DNA from: Erythroxylum novogranatense
Lineage: Eukaryota; Streptophyta; Magnoliopsida; Malpighiales; Erythroxylaceae
Length of the DNA: 64,000 bases
Assembly (NCBI GenBank): GCA_029891385.1
Contig: CM057226.1
Location: forward strand, 93,194,977 to 93,258,976
Reading direction: 5' to 3'
How positions within the stretch are numbered: the first letter of the stretch is position 1; the number at the start of each line of letters is the position of its first letter. Made by a program: the position numbers and the translations under genes. The notes under the pieces are model-generated. The model did not search any database. It was not told where the DNA came from and saw only the letters and a program-made list of their open reading frames with translations. Below, one piece after another: positions 1-10,327 of this stretch.

Positions 1-589
1 TCAAGAAGCAGATAGTCAAGAAAGCAGTTGAAGTTCGACTATAAATAAGAGTCGAGATTGAAGAAGAAATAACTTTTGGAAAAAGTGAATGAAACTCTGT
101 GTATTCAATATCCATCATCTCGAGAAAAATTGCGAACTATTTTCGAGTGTATATTGTGAAGAGCAACTCTTTTGTAAAAGCTCTTTATCGGTTTTCATTT
201 TGAAAAAGTGCTCTGAATAACTGAAGAGGCTAAGAGTAAAAGAATACTTCTTTGTTAAGAGACCAAGAGGCTCGTCTAAAGAATACTTGTAATCAGTTTG
301 GAGATAGTGAAAATCTCGGAAGAATATCGAGGATTGGGCGTAGCCCACGGTTTAGGGTGAACCGGGATAAAATTCATGTTTTCTCTCTAACTCTTACTTT
401 TCTTAAATCGTAGTTTTCATTATTAACAAAGTTTTCAAACTAGTTAAGAATTGATTTACGATAAGTTTTCTGAAAGAACAAGCAATTGTTATTGAAGGGA
501 TTAAAGAAAAGTTTATCACAATTCAACCCCCCCTTCTTGTGTATCTTGGTCATATTATTACTCAATATATTAACGTGTGATTTACTTCA
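1..589 (+). repeat. Copia A 5' LTR, 3' part (start lies outside the window)
   Basis: Aligns with the 3' LTR from 25155 to 25746 and ends at the same ...TTTACTTCA terminus. About 474 bp of the LTR are missing to the left. The usual tRNA-Met primer site does not follow; the sequence passes directly into the end of a gag zinc knuckle, so the primer site and most of gag have been deleted. Confidence 0.9.
40..51 (+). promoter_or_regulatory. TATA box of copia A 5' LTR
   Basis: TATAAATAAGAG, conserved at 25197-25208 in the 3' LTR and as a TATAAATTC variant on the minus strand at 37932-37940 in copia C1. Position within the LTR (about 515 bp from its start) is compatible with a U3 promoter. Confidence 0.55.
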
Positions 590-1289
590 CGAGTGTCCAA
601 TGTTGAAAAGACAACCCAAAAGGAGTAGGGATAACAAGAAAAGCATGATGGCAACATGGGAAGCTCTGGACTCATCAGAATCAGATACAAGTTCAGAAGC
701 GTCAGAACATGCTAACATATGTCTGGTAGCTGAAGAAGAAAGTGATGAGGAGGTAACTTCTAGCTATAATGATATACAAGATGCATACTCAGAATTATTA
801 GAGGATTCTCATTCTATTCGAAACAGTACAAGCCATTGAAGAAGAAATATGAAAACCTCAAACATACTCATGAGATAGAGAGTGAGAATATAAGGTTGAG
901 AAAGCAAGTTGAGGAATTGAATAACAACAAAGTTGTAGATAGATCGAAGAGATTAATCAATTGAAGCGAGAATTAATAATCTCTCAATTGATCTAGCTAA
1001 ATTCTGAGATAGTACAAAAGGATGAATGAAATGATAGGAAAATCTGAGACATCAGAGGATAAAACTGGATTAGGGTTTACTAAAAATAAGCCCCAGAATT
1101 ACGTAAAATCAATTGCTCAAAAAGATAAGAAAAGATATCAATCAGGTTTTCAGAAAGGTCATCAACGTTTACATACTACACCTTATTATCATTCATTACA
1201 TCATACTAACCCTAAAGGACCCAAGAGAATCTGGGTACCTAAAAATAAGATAATATCTCCTACAGAAATCCTTCTTTGGAAGAACCAGC
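590..1289 (+). pseudogene. gag: Copia A gag, 3' remnant
   Basis: Gag (nucleocapsid) would package the element RNA. Only the C-terminal half remains. It starts at the last residues of a CCHC knuckle (ECP), continues through the basic KRSRDNKKSMMATW segment and an acidic stretch ending in SYNDIQDAYSELLEDSHS, then breaks at a stop at 837-839. Later pieces (1022-1289) carry the region that leads to GPKRIWVPK, just before the protease. Copia C1 on the minus strand preserves the complete gag for comparison, from about 37303 down to 35750. The part from the N-terminus to the knuckle is missing here because the LTR end is joined directly to the knuckle. Confidence 0.8.
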
Positions 1290-2600
1290 AAGCACCATTG
1301 GTATTTGGACAGTGGATGCTCGCGTCACATGACGGGAAACAAGTCTATGTTCCTAGATCTTCAGTACAAGAAAGGAGGATCAGTAACTTTTGGAGACAAC
1401 CAGCAGGGAAAGATAATCGGGTTTGGTAAGATTGGTAAGAATTCCCATGCATGCATTAACAACGTACTACTAGTTGATGGTTTAAAGCATAACTTGATAA
1501 GTATTAGTCAATTATGTGATTCTGGTTTTGAAGTTTCTTTCAATCAAAATTTTTGTGAAGTCAGAAACAAAGATGGTTCCATCTTCTTTTTAGCCAAAAG
1601 ATGAAACAATCTTTACAAAATTGATTTAGACGATTTTCAGTCTCAAAACATTTCATGTTTTTTATCTATTGAAGATGAAAGACTGATCTGGCATAAAAAA
1701 CTAGGTCATATCAGTTTTAAACATATTTCAAAACTTTTGAAACATGATTTGGTAAAAGGTTTGCCACAAATTCTTTTTGACAAAGATTTCTTTTGTGAAA
1801 GTTGTCAGAAAGGGAAACAAGTTAAAACCTCTTTCTCTTCAAAACATTTCGTAACGTCATCTAGACCACTTGAGTTGTTACATATGGACTTATTTGGTCC
1901 AACAAGAACAATAAGTCTTGGTGGAAAGAAGTATGGACTTGTGATTGTTGATGATTTTACAAGGTTTTGTTGGATACTTTTTCTATCACATAAAGATGAG
2001 TCTTTCAAGTGCTTTAGAAACCTTTCCATGAGGTTACAAAATGAAAAGGAATGTCTATAGCCAGCATAAGGAGTGATCATGGTGGAGAATTGAAAATGAG
2101 AAGTTTAGAGTATTCTCGAAGAAAATGGAATTTTCTATAACTTTTCTGCCCCAAGGACTCCATGTGAGAATGGAGTTGTTGAGAGGAAGAATAGGACGAT
2201 TCAAGAGATGGCAAGAACAATGCTGTGCGAGATGAATCTTCCTAAATACTTCTGGGAAGAAGCTGTCAATACAGCATGCTACATTCAGAATAGAGTGTTG
2301 CTGCGACCAATGCTGAAGAAAACTCCCTATGAGTTGTGGAATGGAAGGAGACCAAACATTTCTTATTTCCATCCTTTCGGCTGCAAGTGCACTAGTCTGA
2401 ACACAAAGGAAGCTCTGGACAAATTTGATGCAAAGACATTCTCAGGAATTTTTCTAGGCTATTCTCTCACTTCAAAGGCATTTAGAATCTTCAACCTCAC
2501 CTCAAAGACTGTTGAAGAAACTATTCATGTTAAGTTCGATGATAGCTCTCAACCCAATAAGGAAGAGGAATCAGAAGATGATGCTGTTATAGTGCCTTTG
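1290..2600 (+). pseudogene. pol: Copia A protease and integrase region of pol
   Basis: Protease: DSGCSRHMTG beginning at about 1308, with the aspartate of the DSG triad kept, followed by [14 protein letters not shown] and [13 protein letters not shown], typical of copia aspartic proteases. A stop occurs at 1602-1604. GAG-pre-integrase and the integrase zinc site follow at 1689-1820 (WHKKLGH..., then FFCESCQKGKQ). The catalytic core begins at LLHMDLFGPTR (about 1876) and continues through VIVDDFTRFCWILFLSHKDESF. Frameshifts and stops near 2058-2200 break the core before the last acidic residue. The C-terminal integrase (TACYIQNRV..., KKTPYELWNGRRP, HPFGCKC) is readable from 2208 to about 2400. 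In copia elements integrase precedes reverse transcriptase, as here. Confidence 0.87.
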
Positions 2601-4336
2601 ACGCATTGCAAGGAAGTATCTTCATCAGAAACACGTCATGATGAAAAGACAGACATTTCTAAGAATTTTGAGTTAAAGAAAGATTGGAGATACAAAAGCT
2701 TTCATCCTAAAGAGTCAATTATTGGAGAAACCTCAGAAGGTGTAAGAACAAGGTCCAAGTTCAGAAGAGAAGCCAACATGGCATTTATATCTGAAGTAGA
2801 ACCTAAGAAGATTGATGAAGCTCTAAAAGATGAAGCATGGATATTAGCTATGCAAGAGGAGTTGAATCAATTCATTAGGAATAAAGTCTGGTCCTTAGTT
2901 CCTAAACTTGAAAAGAAATCCATTATTGGTACTAGATGGATATTCAAGAATAAGCTAGACGAATCGGGAAAAGTAAGTCGAATAAGGCAAGATTAGTAGC
3001 ACAAGGCTATAATCAGCAGGAAGGAATAGACTACAATGAGACATATGCTCCGAAGAGCAAGACTTGAAGCAATAAGGATCTGCTTGCATATCTTTGTTTG
3101 CCATGACATAAAGCTTTTCAGATGGATGTAAAAGTGCATTTCGAGCGGTTTTATAGATGAAGAAGTCTATGTCAAGCAACCTCCGGATTTGAGGATATAA
3201 AGTATCCAGATCATGTGTACAGACTTCATAAAGCCTTATATGGTGAAACAGGCCCTAGAGCATGGTATGATCGTCGAGCTCATTTCTTATAGGAAATGGA
3301 TTTACTAGAGGTAAAGTAGACAAAACTCTTTTTAGGAAAAACTTGAATAATGATTTTATTATTGTGCAAATCTATGTTGATGATATTATTTTTGGAACAA
3401 CCTCAAAAAGGTTATGCATGAGCTTTGAAAATATGATGAAAAATGAATTTGAGATGAGCATGATGGGTGAGTTAAAATTCTTTCTTGGATTGCAAGTAAA
3501 GCAAACTAAGAATAAGATTTTTATCCATCAACAAAAATATGTCAAAGAATTATTGTCTAAGTTTGATACGTGCAGCGTTAAAAGTATGTCTACACCGATG
3601 CATCCTTCAAACCTGTTGTCAAAAGACGAAAGTGGTAAGAAGGTGGATCAAACCCTATTTAGAGGGATGATTGGTTCTTTGCTTTATCTTACAGCAAGTA
3701 GACCTGACATTCTATTCAGTGTATGATTGTGTGCAAGGTTTCAGGCCGATCCTAGAGAATCTCATTACATTGCTGTAAAACGAATTTTGAGATATCTCGC
3801 AGGTACTACTGATCTTTGCTTAATGTATGAGAAAGGTAAAGATTTCAGGTTAAATGGATATTGCGATGCGGACTATGTCGGTGATAGGATCGAAAGGAAG
3901 AGCACGAGTGGTGGTTGTCACTTCCTTGGACCAAACCTGGTGTCATGGTCAAGCAAGAGACAAAGCTCGATTGCATTATCAATCGCCAAGTTGAATATAT
4001 ATCCGCCATGAGTTGTTGTTCACAATTGTTGTGGATCAAGTATCAATTGGAGGACTACTCAATACAAGAGGAAGAGATTCCAATATCTTGTGACAACACC
4101 GGCGCCATCACTTGTCAAAGAATCCAATTCAACATTCAAGGGTGAAGCACATAGAAGTCAGACATCATTTCTTGAGAGATTACGTTCAGAAGAAAGTCGT
4201 CAGTCTACAATTCGTGGAAACGAAATATCAGTGGGCGGATATCTTCACAAAACCACTAAGTGAAGATCGCTTTAAAGAAATCAGACGCAACCTCAATATG
4301 GTGATGTTAACAGATCATTCATCTGGTTTTTCGTAA
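2601..4336 (+). pseudogene. pol: Copia A reverse transcriptase and RNase H region of pol
   Basis: The N-terminal RT segment (DEAWILAMQEELNQFIRNKVW, then IIGTRWIFKNK) is readable to a stop at about 2994. The next 350 bp carry several frameshifts. The catalytic YVDD is intact at 3373-3384 in a 128-codon segment. An in-frame TGA at 3724-3726 separates RT from RNase H. RNase H shows YCDADY, KSTSGGCHF, LVSWSSKRQ, CDNTGAI and [13 protein letters not shown], ending with WADIFTKPL near 4255 and a stop at about 4334. Copia C1 carries the same domains on the minus strand with fewer lesions. Confidence 0.9.
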
Positions 4337-4638
4337 AGAAGAAACAGACAAACGGAGGAGTTAATGGACCATTCATCTGGTTTTTCGTAAAAAAGAAAAG
4401 ACTATGAAACGATGGAGTTAAACGGCGTTGACGGTTTCAGACTTAAAACTTCTTTCACAAGGAAAAGTTTTAGAGGGAAAAAGGCTGTCAGATCATCGAG
4501 AAGTACAATCGTTCTAGAATTTGCAATAAAATCCCTAAAACTAATTTTTGGGATTCCTACCAAATTCAAAAATTACTAGTTCTCTGAAATCTCTCTGAAA
4601 AATCTTCAAGCAAGTTCCTATTCAACAGAATCAGCAAG
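4337..4638 (+). other. Pol-to-third-ORF linker with a short direct duplication
   Basis: No coding potential seen. A segment ending CATCTGGTTTTTCGTAAA occurs twice (about 4316-4338 and 4370-4391), the first copy spanning the pol stop. This is a local tandem-type duplication of the pol end. The region is probably the untranslated spacer upstream of the extra ORF. Confidence 0.5.
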
Positions 4639-6346
4639 ATGTATGTCAAGCCTATTTTGCGAGTTGATCCAGGATCAGGATGGGGAAGATTGGTAAACTT
4701 CAAAGAACTAAGAAAAGAACAGATGGATATAGAGCCGGAGATAATGGCGGCAGGATGGAGAAACTTCTTTCAAATACGAGATGAAGTCTATCTCCAAGAA
4801 GTTTATGAGTTCTGAAAGAATACTAAATCAGTAGATGATACAATCGTGTCATATGTAGACACACGCTCTGTTATTGTAACAAAGGAGTTACTGGAGAAAG
4901 TTACTGAATGTCCAATGGATGGAGTTCAACCCACTAATATGGTGAAATGGATGACAAAGCTCAAGATGAACGAAGATGAAGTTAGTCATCAACTCTATGG
5001 ACATAATAACCCAACTGAAAGGAGAGCCTCGTGGCTGGTACCAAAGGCAAGGGTATTGTTCACGATTCTATGTGACTGTATCTTACCGAGAATAGGTTCA
5101 AGACATCAGGTCACTACCCTGGATGAACAATGCATCTTTCATCTTCTAAATCATCACCCAATAGATTTACCATATTTGATTTTTCAGTACATGGTAAAAT
5201 CTATAAAGGATACAAACACCTATCCTTATGGGATGCTGTTGACAAGAGTGTTCAAAGAATCTGGCATCAGATTGGAAAGGGGAATCAGACAAAAGATAGC
5301 TGTCAAAAGCTATATCGATTCAACAACTGTTGCTAAAATGGGTTTGAGATTTCCAGACAGAAAAGGAACAGAAGCACCAAGGAAAGCAACAACTGAGGGG
5401 GAGCCTATACCTAAGAAATCTTCTATGAAGGAGAGAAGATCACACTCTCAGGAATCAAAGTCGAGAAGTGTTCGATTTTTTGAATCAGGAGACTTGAAGC
5501 GTAAAGGGGAACCTCTGGTGAGTGACATTCCTAAGCAAGCAAGAAGGTCACCCAGAACAGAAACTGTGCGACAGAAAGAAGCCAGTCCATCCAGAGATTC
5601 AATCCAATTAAAACATTATGATCGAAAGAGATCAAAAGCTACAAAATCACTATCATCAATCCTTGAGAAAGATTCAAAAACTCAGTCTCAAGGAAATGGA
5701 GGAAAAAGGAAAGTAGAAGAACCTGAAAAGAAGAAAGCACAATCCAAGAGGTCACCAAGGTTAAAGAAAATGAGTGCGAGAAAAGAAGAAAGTCCAACAA
5801 CAGAGACAAAGTCTAAGAAGGCAAGACAAGAAGAGACTGTTGTTGACACTACAGAAAAAGTCGATGCAAGTCTTTGTTAGTCTTTGTTGATCTTCTTTGA
5901 AGTTAATATGGAAGTCACTCATGAAGCTTTTGTGGAAACTGTTACGGGTAATATTAAGGATTCTCACAAAGTTCTTAATGATCCAATTTTTGAAGAAGTA
6001 GTTCCTACTACTTTTCAGTCTACACTTGTCCACAAACAAGTTGCTACTCATGTTATGGGTAAGAAGGCTACTCAAAAAGTTGTGAGTGTGATGACAAATG
6101 TTCCATCCAAGTATTTAACTGTTCAAAGAGAAAGTTGGGAACACAGATTGGTTGTAATAGAGGAGAAGAAGACCAAGTCTGTCATCATCCGAGACAAACC
6201 AAAGAGATATGTGAAAGCCTTCTTCAAATCAGTTGAATATGATTATGGCATTTTACATCTATTGGATAGGGGTTACAAAAATTTCTATGATCAGCTGAAG
6301 AGAGTTGGAAGAGAACCATATCCACCAGAGCCATTTGGAGAGCGTC
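4639..6346 (+). pseudogene. Copia A third ORF downstream of pol, 5' part (function unknown)
   Basis: One frame can be read from ATG 4639 to the LARD insertion at 6346 with two interruptions: TGA at 4813-4815 and TAG at 5878-5880. The first part (MYVKPILRVDPGSGWGRL...) resembles copia C1 at 32140-32300. Residues after the TGA contain WLVPKARVLFTILCDCILP and YPYGMLLTRVFKESGI. These resemble the plant-specific 'putative plant transposon protein' domain (named from memory, not searched). A very basic, serine- and lysine-rich tract follows (about 5380-5850), then a segment ending in EPYPPEPFGER. SIRE-type copia elements often carry an extra, sometimes 'envelope-like', ORF here. I see no signal peptide or clear membrane segment, so I do not call it an envelope. 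The TAG lies in a 10-bp duplication (AGTCTTTGTT twice at 5868-5887). The reading continues at 23851. Confidence 0.65.
6342..6346 (+). repeat. Target-site duplication, left copy
   Basis: GCGTC directly before the LTR start TGTTGGG. The matching copy GCGCC follows the right LTR at 23851-23855 (4 of 5 bases). Confidence 0.6.
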
Positions 6347-6347
6347 T

Positions 6348-6373
6348 GTTGGGACCCGTTTTCGGAACCCAAC
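6348..6373 (-). promoter_or_regulatory. U5-terminal RNA hairpin of LARD LTR 1
   Basis: On the minus strand the arms GTTGGGTTCCG and CGGGTCCCAAC enclose an AAAA loop directly before the LTR end and close to the primer site. The same structure, with different sequence but retained pairing, occurs at the U5 ends of D (28601-28626) and F (60208-60233). Also present at 13117-13142 and 19871-19896. Confidence 0.6.
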
Positions 6374-7985
6374 TCATAACGAACGAATCGCAGCTTAACT
6401 AATATCGCTTCATTTTTTTTTCCACTTACACATTGTTCAAAGTAGTTTCAATTTCCAATTTGTATTTCATCAATTCCTCAATCCTTTGAATCCTTCATAT
6501 TCGATCATATCGCGTTCGCATTCGAAAACATTTTATCATTCGCTACAATCATATCTCTCTTTATCCCAATTTAAACACATAATCCCATCCCATAATCATA
6601 TACAAATTTTAATGGCCTTACAATCCACAATACAATCACAATATATAAAAATCCGAATGCAAATACAAAGATACAAAATCCTCTTTTCGCTCACGGATCT
6701 TCTTCTCATTACCGTGGATGGTAATGAGGGGGTGAGCTTACGCTCAATGGGTAACAGTTTATAACAAAACAATAAGCAAAACTCTTGAAATCTTTTTCTT
6801 TTACGGTCTTAGAAAACATTTCTTTGAAATCAAGTAAAGCACATTTTGAAGAAGTTTTTTTTCTTTGAATCAAAATCACATTTTACAAATCAGATATCGT
6901 CTTAGGCTTTCAGCCACAAATCCATAGGTCACAAGACATGAATGCATCAACTTGGCAATTCACGTAAGCAATGCACACACAAATGGCTAGAGAGTTTCAG
7001 AACACGCCAAATAAACCGAAGTTTATTGGAAACACAACGAGTCTATTTTGGATCTCAGAGAGGCCAAATGGGCAGTGGGAGAAGGCTATCACATTATTTT
7101 TGTCTCACGCACGAGACTATCACAACGCTACTCTCGCCCACACAAAAGCACATATAATGCTCAAATCAATTTATCAAATGCTCTTTCTCGAATATACACG
7201 ACCAAGAAGTCTTTCAAGGCATAACACAATGTATTTTGCAATTCATCAAAATTTCATGATCGAATCAAAATGATTTTTCAAATCATTTATGCAATGATGC
7301 AATAATTATGATGCAATTTAAGTCAGAAAATCTCTTTGTTTAAAGAAAGCGGTAATGGCTTATAAATTCTATTATAAACGGATACCCACCTCGAATCCAT
7401 GCTAGAACTTGTCCAAAGCTCTAATTTCTCGAAGCTTCTTTCTTTCGCCCACTTTGAAATTTCCTAAACCGAAATCATCCAAATTCATCATCATAAATAC
7501 CATAACCCTCAAAATTTACTATAGGAAACCCAATTCCAACATATTTCCAAGCTATCTAATGCATCAATTTACAAAAGCCCCAATTTCCAAAATTGGGCAT
7601 AAACCCTAACTCACATTAATCCAAAATTAAACCACCATCTTAGCATAGACATCACAACTAATTTCATAATCCACAAAACCATAATATTTTCCATGATTCT
7701 ACACCAAAAATTTTAAGAAAAGCTTGAAGCTTGAAAATCGGCTTTTACCTCACTCTTCACCATTTTCGGATTTTCTTAGCTCATCCTAGAGCTCTCTTCA
7801 TCCTTCATCTTTTTCCCTCTTGGAGCATGTTCGAAATCCTCCTGGAAAGCTCACAAAATCGAACCCTAGCTGCTGTCCTTTCTTTTCTCCTTCCACCAAA
7901 CCCACTCTTCTCTTTTCTCTCTTCTTTCTTTCTTTTGTTTCTCTTTATTCTGTTTCTCTAACTCTCACGACCACAGCCTGCTTCT

Positions 7986-7997
7986 CCTCTATTTATA
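7986..7997 (-). promoter_or_regulatory. TATA box of LARD LTR 1
   Basis: TATAAATAGAGG on the minus strand, followed downstream by a GA-rich leader and TAGGGTTCGA. This is a textbook plant TATA box and sets the U3/R boundary about 2.3 kb into the LTR. Confidence 0.65.
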
Positions 7998-8454
7998 CTA
8001 CATCCACATGCCATGTCATTTAATGAATGAGGAAAGACTCTCATGCCCCTCCTTATAAGCCTACTAACTTAACTCTTTAAGTGTTCTTCCAAAATTGCCC
8101 TTAAAAGTTGATATCTTGGCTCCAAATTCTGATCAGGTAAATAAAGGAATTTTACAAAAAATTTCTTCTTCATAATGTTCTCCTCGATCATACGAATCCA
8201 ACGCAACAAACCACGCTCAATTCGGATCTAAAACGAAGAAGTTATGGCTAAAATACTATCGGACTGCATAAAAATCGAGACTGCATTAATCGCACTGAGT
8301 TTCATTCCAATATCCGACAGTCTTAGAGGCTCCATCTTGATCGGGGTTCTTCATCAAAGTTGTAGCCTTATAACTTTAGTTTAATCTCCAATTTGAATCA
8401 CCTCAATCCGAGCTCTGTAGCTTCATATATCCTCAAAATACTGATCGTGTGCAG

Positions 8455-9300
8455 ATTGCTTTCCTTCCATCCGCTTTCATCGCTCATCATCGATTTTCTA
8501 TCGCCCGATTTATCGCTCATCGCCTGATTTTCTATCGCCTGATTTACTGTTCATCGCCTGATTTCCTTCGTCTGACTTTTCCATCAGCTGATTTTGCATC
8601 AGCTGATTTTTGATCACTGATTTTGCATCGGTGATTTTCATCACCGATTTTCCTCCAAACTTCAAACGCTTATAACTTTTAACTCCGAACTCCAAATTGG
8701 ACAAAATTGATGTCTATTTCATAGAGAAAAGACTGATCTACAATGTTCATGAAGAACTTAAATCCAAATTCAGTCTCTAAAAGGGTCAAATGTCTCAATT
8801 AATCTTTCGTCTGATTTTGCATCTTCCGGTTTTCCTATCATTGGTTTTCTATCACTGGTTTTTCTATCCAGACATGTCCACTTATATAGATCATATCTTT
8901 TGACTCCGATATCCAAATTGGGCAAACTTGGTATCTATCTCATAGAGAAAGAGAGATCTACAACTTTCAAGAAGGAAATTTTGTCTAAATCTATCGATAT
9001 CAAGTCCATATCGTCTGCTTTTGCTTCAGCTGGTTTTCTATCAGCTGGTTTTCCATCATCTGATTTCTATCAGACATGTTTTGGCGCAAATGCCATAACT
9101 TTCTCTATATGTGTCGAAATGACTTCATTCTTAGACGGTTAGAAAGTAGACATCTAGATCTATAACTCTCATGAAGACTACAAAGGCTGATTCTATCTCC
9201 TACATTCTGTAGCGCCCACTTTTCCTATCAGCTGGTTTTTTACGAAGACATCGTCTGGTTTTGCTACAATGCATCGTCTTTTTTGCATGATGTATCGTGC
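8455..9300. repeat. Palindrome-based minisatellite of the LARD LTR, copy 1
   Basis: Short units of about 14-16 bp built around ATCAGCTGAT (a perfect 10-bp palindrome, e.g. 8583-8592 and 8598-8607) and variants such as ATCGCCTGAT, ATCACTGAT and ATCAGCTGGT, each followed by TTTT. Blocks of units (8460-8650, 8815-8880, 9000-9075, 9210-9300) alternate with longer modules that contain TATAACTTT...GATCTACAA...TTCATGAAGA. The same layout occurs at about 15230-16060 and 21985-22850. Confidence 0.7.
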
Positions 9301-10313
9301 GGTTTTCAATCACCTAAACAACATCAAAACTTCAATCTATCATAACTTCTAGCCCGATATCGAAAATTCGCAAACTTTATGGCTACCGAAAGCCCTCAAC
9401 AAGCACTACATGTTCATGAATATCATTTTATCAAATTTCACTTAAATCAAAAGTCAACTATTCATCCCCAAAAGTCAAACTTTCATAATTCTTCATATTT
9501 TCACACCTTCACTAATTCTTCCAATTCTCACTCTTTCAATCTTTATTTCCTACCTTTCAACTTCCATTTCAATCATCTTAATCAACTCATTCATTTTAAC
9601 TTTCATTAACTCATAATATTCACTCGACATTTCATAACATATACATATCTCTTTAAAGCCTCAAAGTCATCAAGACCAATCCATTCTTTCCATCTTGATT
9701 TCACATTTTCCTCACTACCACAATACTCTTCGTCCAATCTACTTCAAGCACGATTCAATCTTCACAACTTAATCTATAACATAATACATATACAAAATAC
9801 TCATTCTTTCCATACTTAAATCCTCCATATACAATTCATTCAACACATTCTTATGACAAACATTAAGCCATTTCTCAAATCATCCATAAGCCACAAAATA
9901 CATACTTTTAGAATAAATTTTGAAAGCAACCACATATCACACAAAGTTCATTCACAAAGTTCATATACACAACTTATGGCACATTTTCAAATCAATGCAA
10001 GGTCATACTTGAACAAGCATTGGCGTAACACAATAAAGGTTCTTTACAAAGCTTTAGTGGGCATTTCTAGGCCCAATAAATCAAGTCTCAAAATTTGCAA
10101 TTTCAAAGAAGTTACATAAATAGTAACTATACAAACTTACTTTTCAATTATAAAGATGTTACCCATAATACAACATACACAAAAACCCATTTCACGCTTT
10201 AAACCCCAAAAAACCATTTAAAATTTTCCCAATCAACATAACCAAATAAACATTTAACATCACTAATTTCTCATTTAATAATTCTGACATCCAATTAAAG
10301 TTCGGGCCCAACA

Positions 10314-10327
10314 ATTCTCCCCTCCTT
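10314..10327 (-). promoter_or_regulatory. Polypurine tract of LARD unit 1
   Basis: Plus strand ATTCTCCCCTCCTT, i.e. AAGGAGGGGAGAAT on the element strand, immediately before the 3' LTR start TGTTGGGCCC. It would prime plus-strand DNA synthesis. The same sequence is at 17068-17081. Confidence 0.75.

Larger units (their letters stand above)
6347..10313 (-). repeat. LARD LTR 1 (3,967 bp)
   Basis: Plus-strand start TGTTGGGACCCG and end GGGCCCAACA, matching LTR 2 and LTR 3 over the whole length. Read on the minus strand: U3 with repeated sequence-response-like modules and minisatellites (about 9440-8460), TATA box at 7997-7986, purine-rich leader (about 7950-7860), conserved palindrome and GC block (7117-7055), and terminal hairpin (6373-6348). 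Plus-strand ORFs such as 9379-9609 recur in all three LTRs, but only because the LTRs are copies of each other. Confidence 0.9.

Noticed and set aside
4639..6346. Calling the copia third ORF an envelope gene
   Set aside because: No signal peptide, transmembrane segment or fusion-like region could be seen; position after pol alone is not sufficient.
9379..9609. Identical 76-codon ORF in three places (9379-9609, 16133-16363, 22918-23148), suggesting a conserved small protein; likewise 9853-10119 and its copies
   Set aside because: They lie at the same place in three LTR copies, antisense to the LTR, and are Asn/His/Phe/Ser rich with no domain. Their conservation reflects recent duplication of the LTR, not selection.
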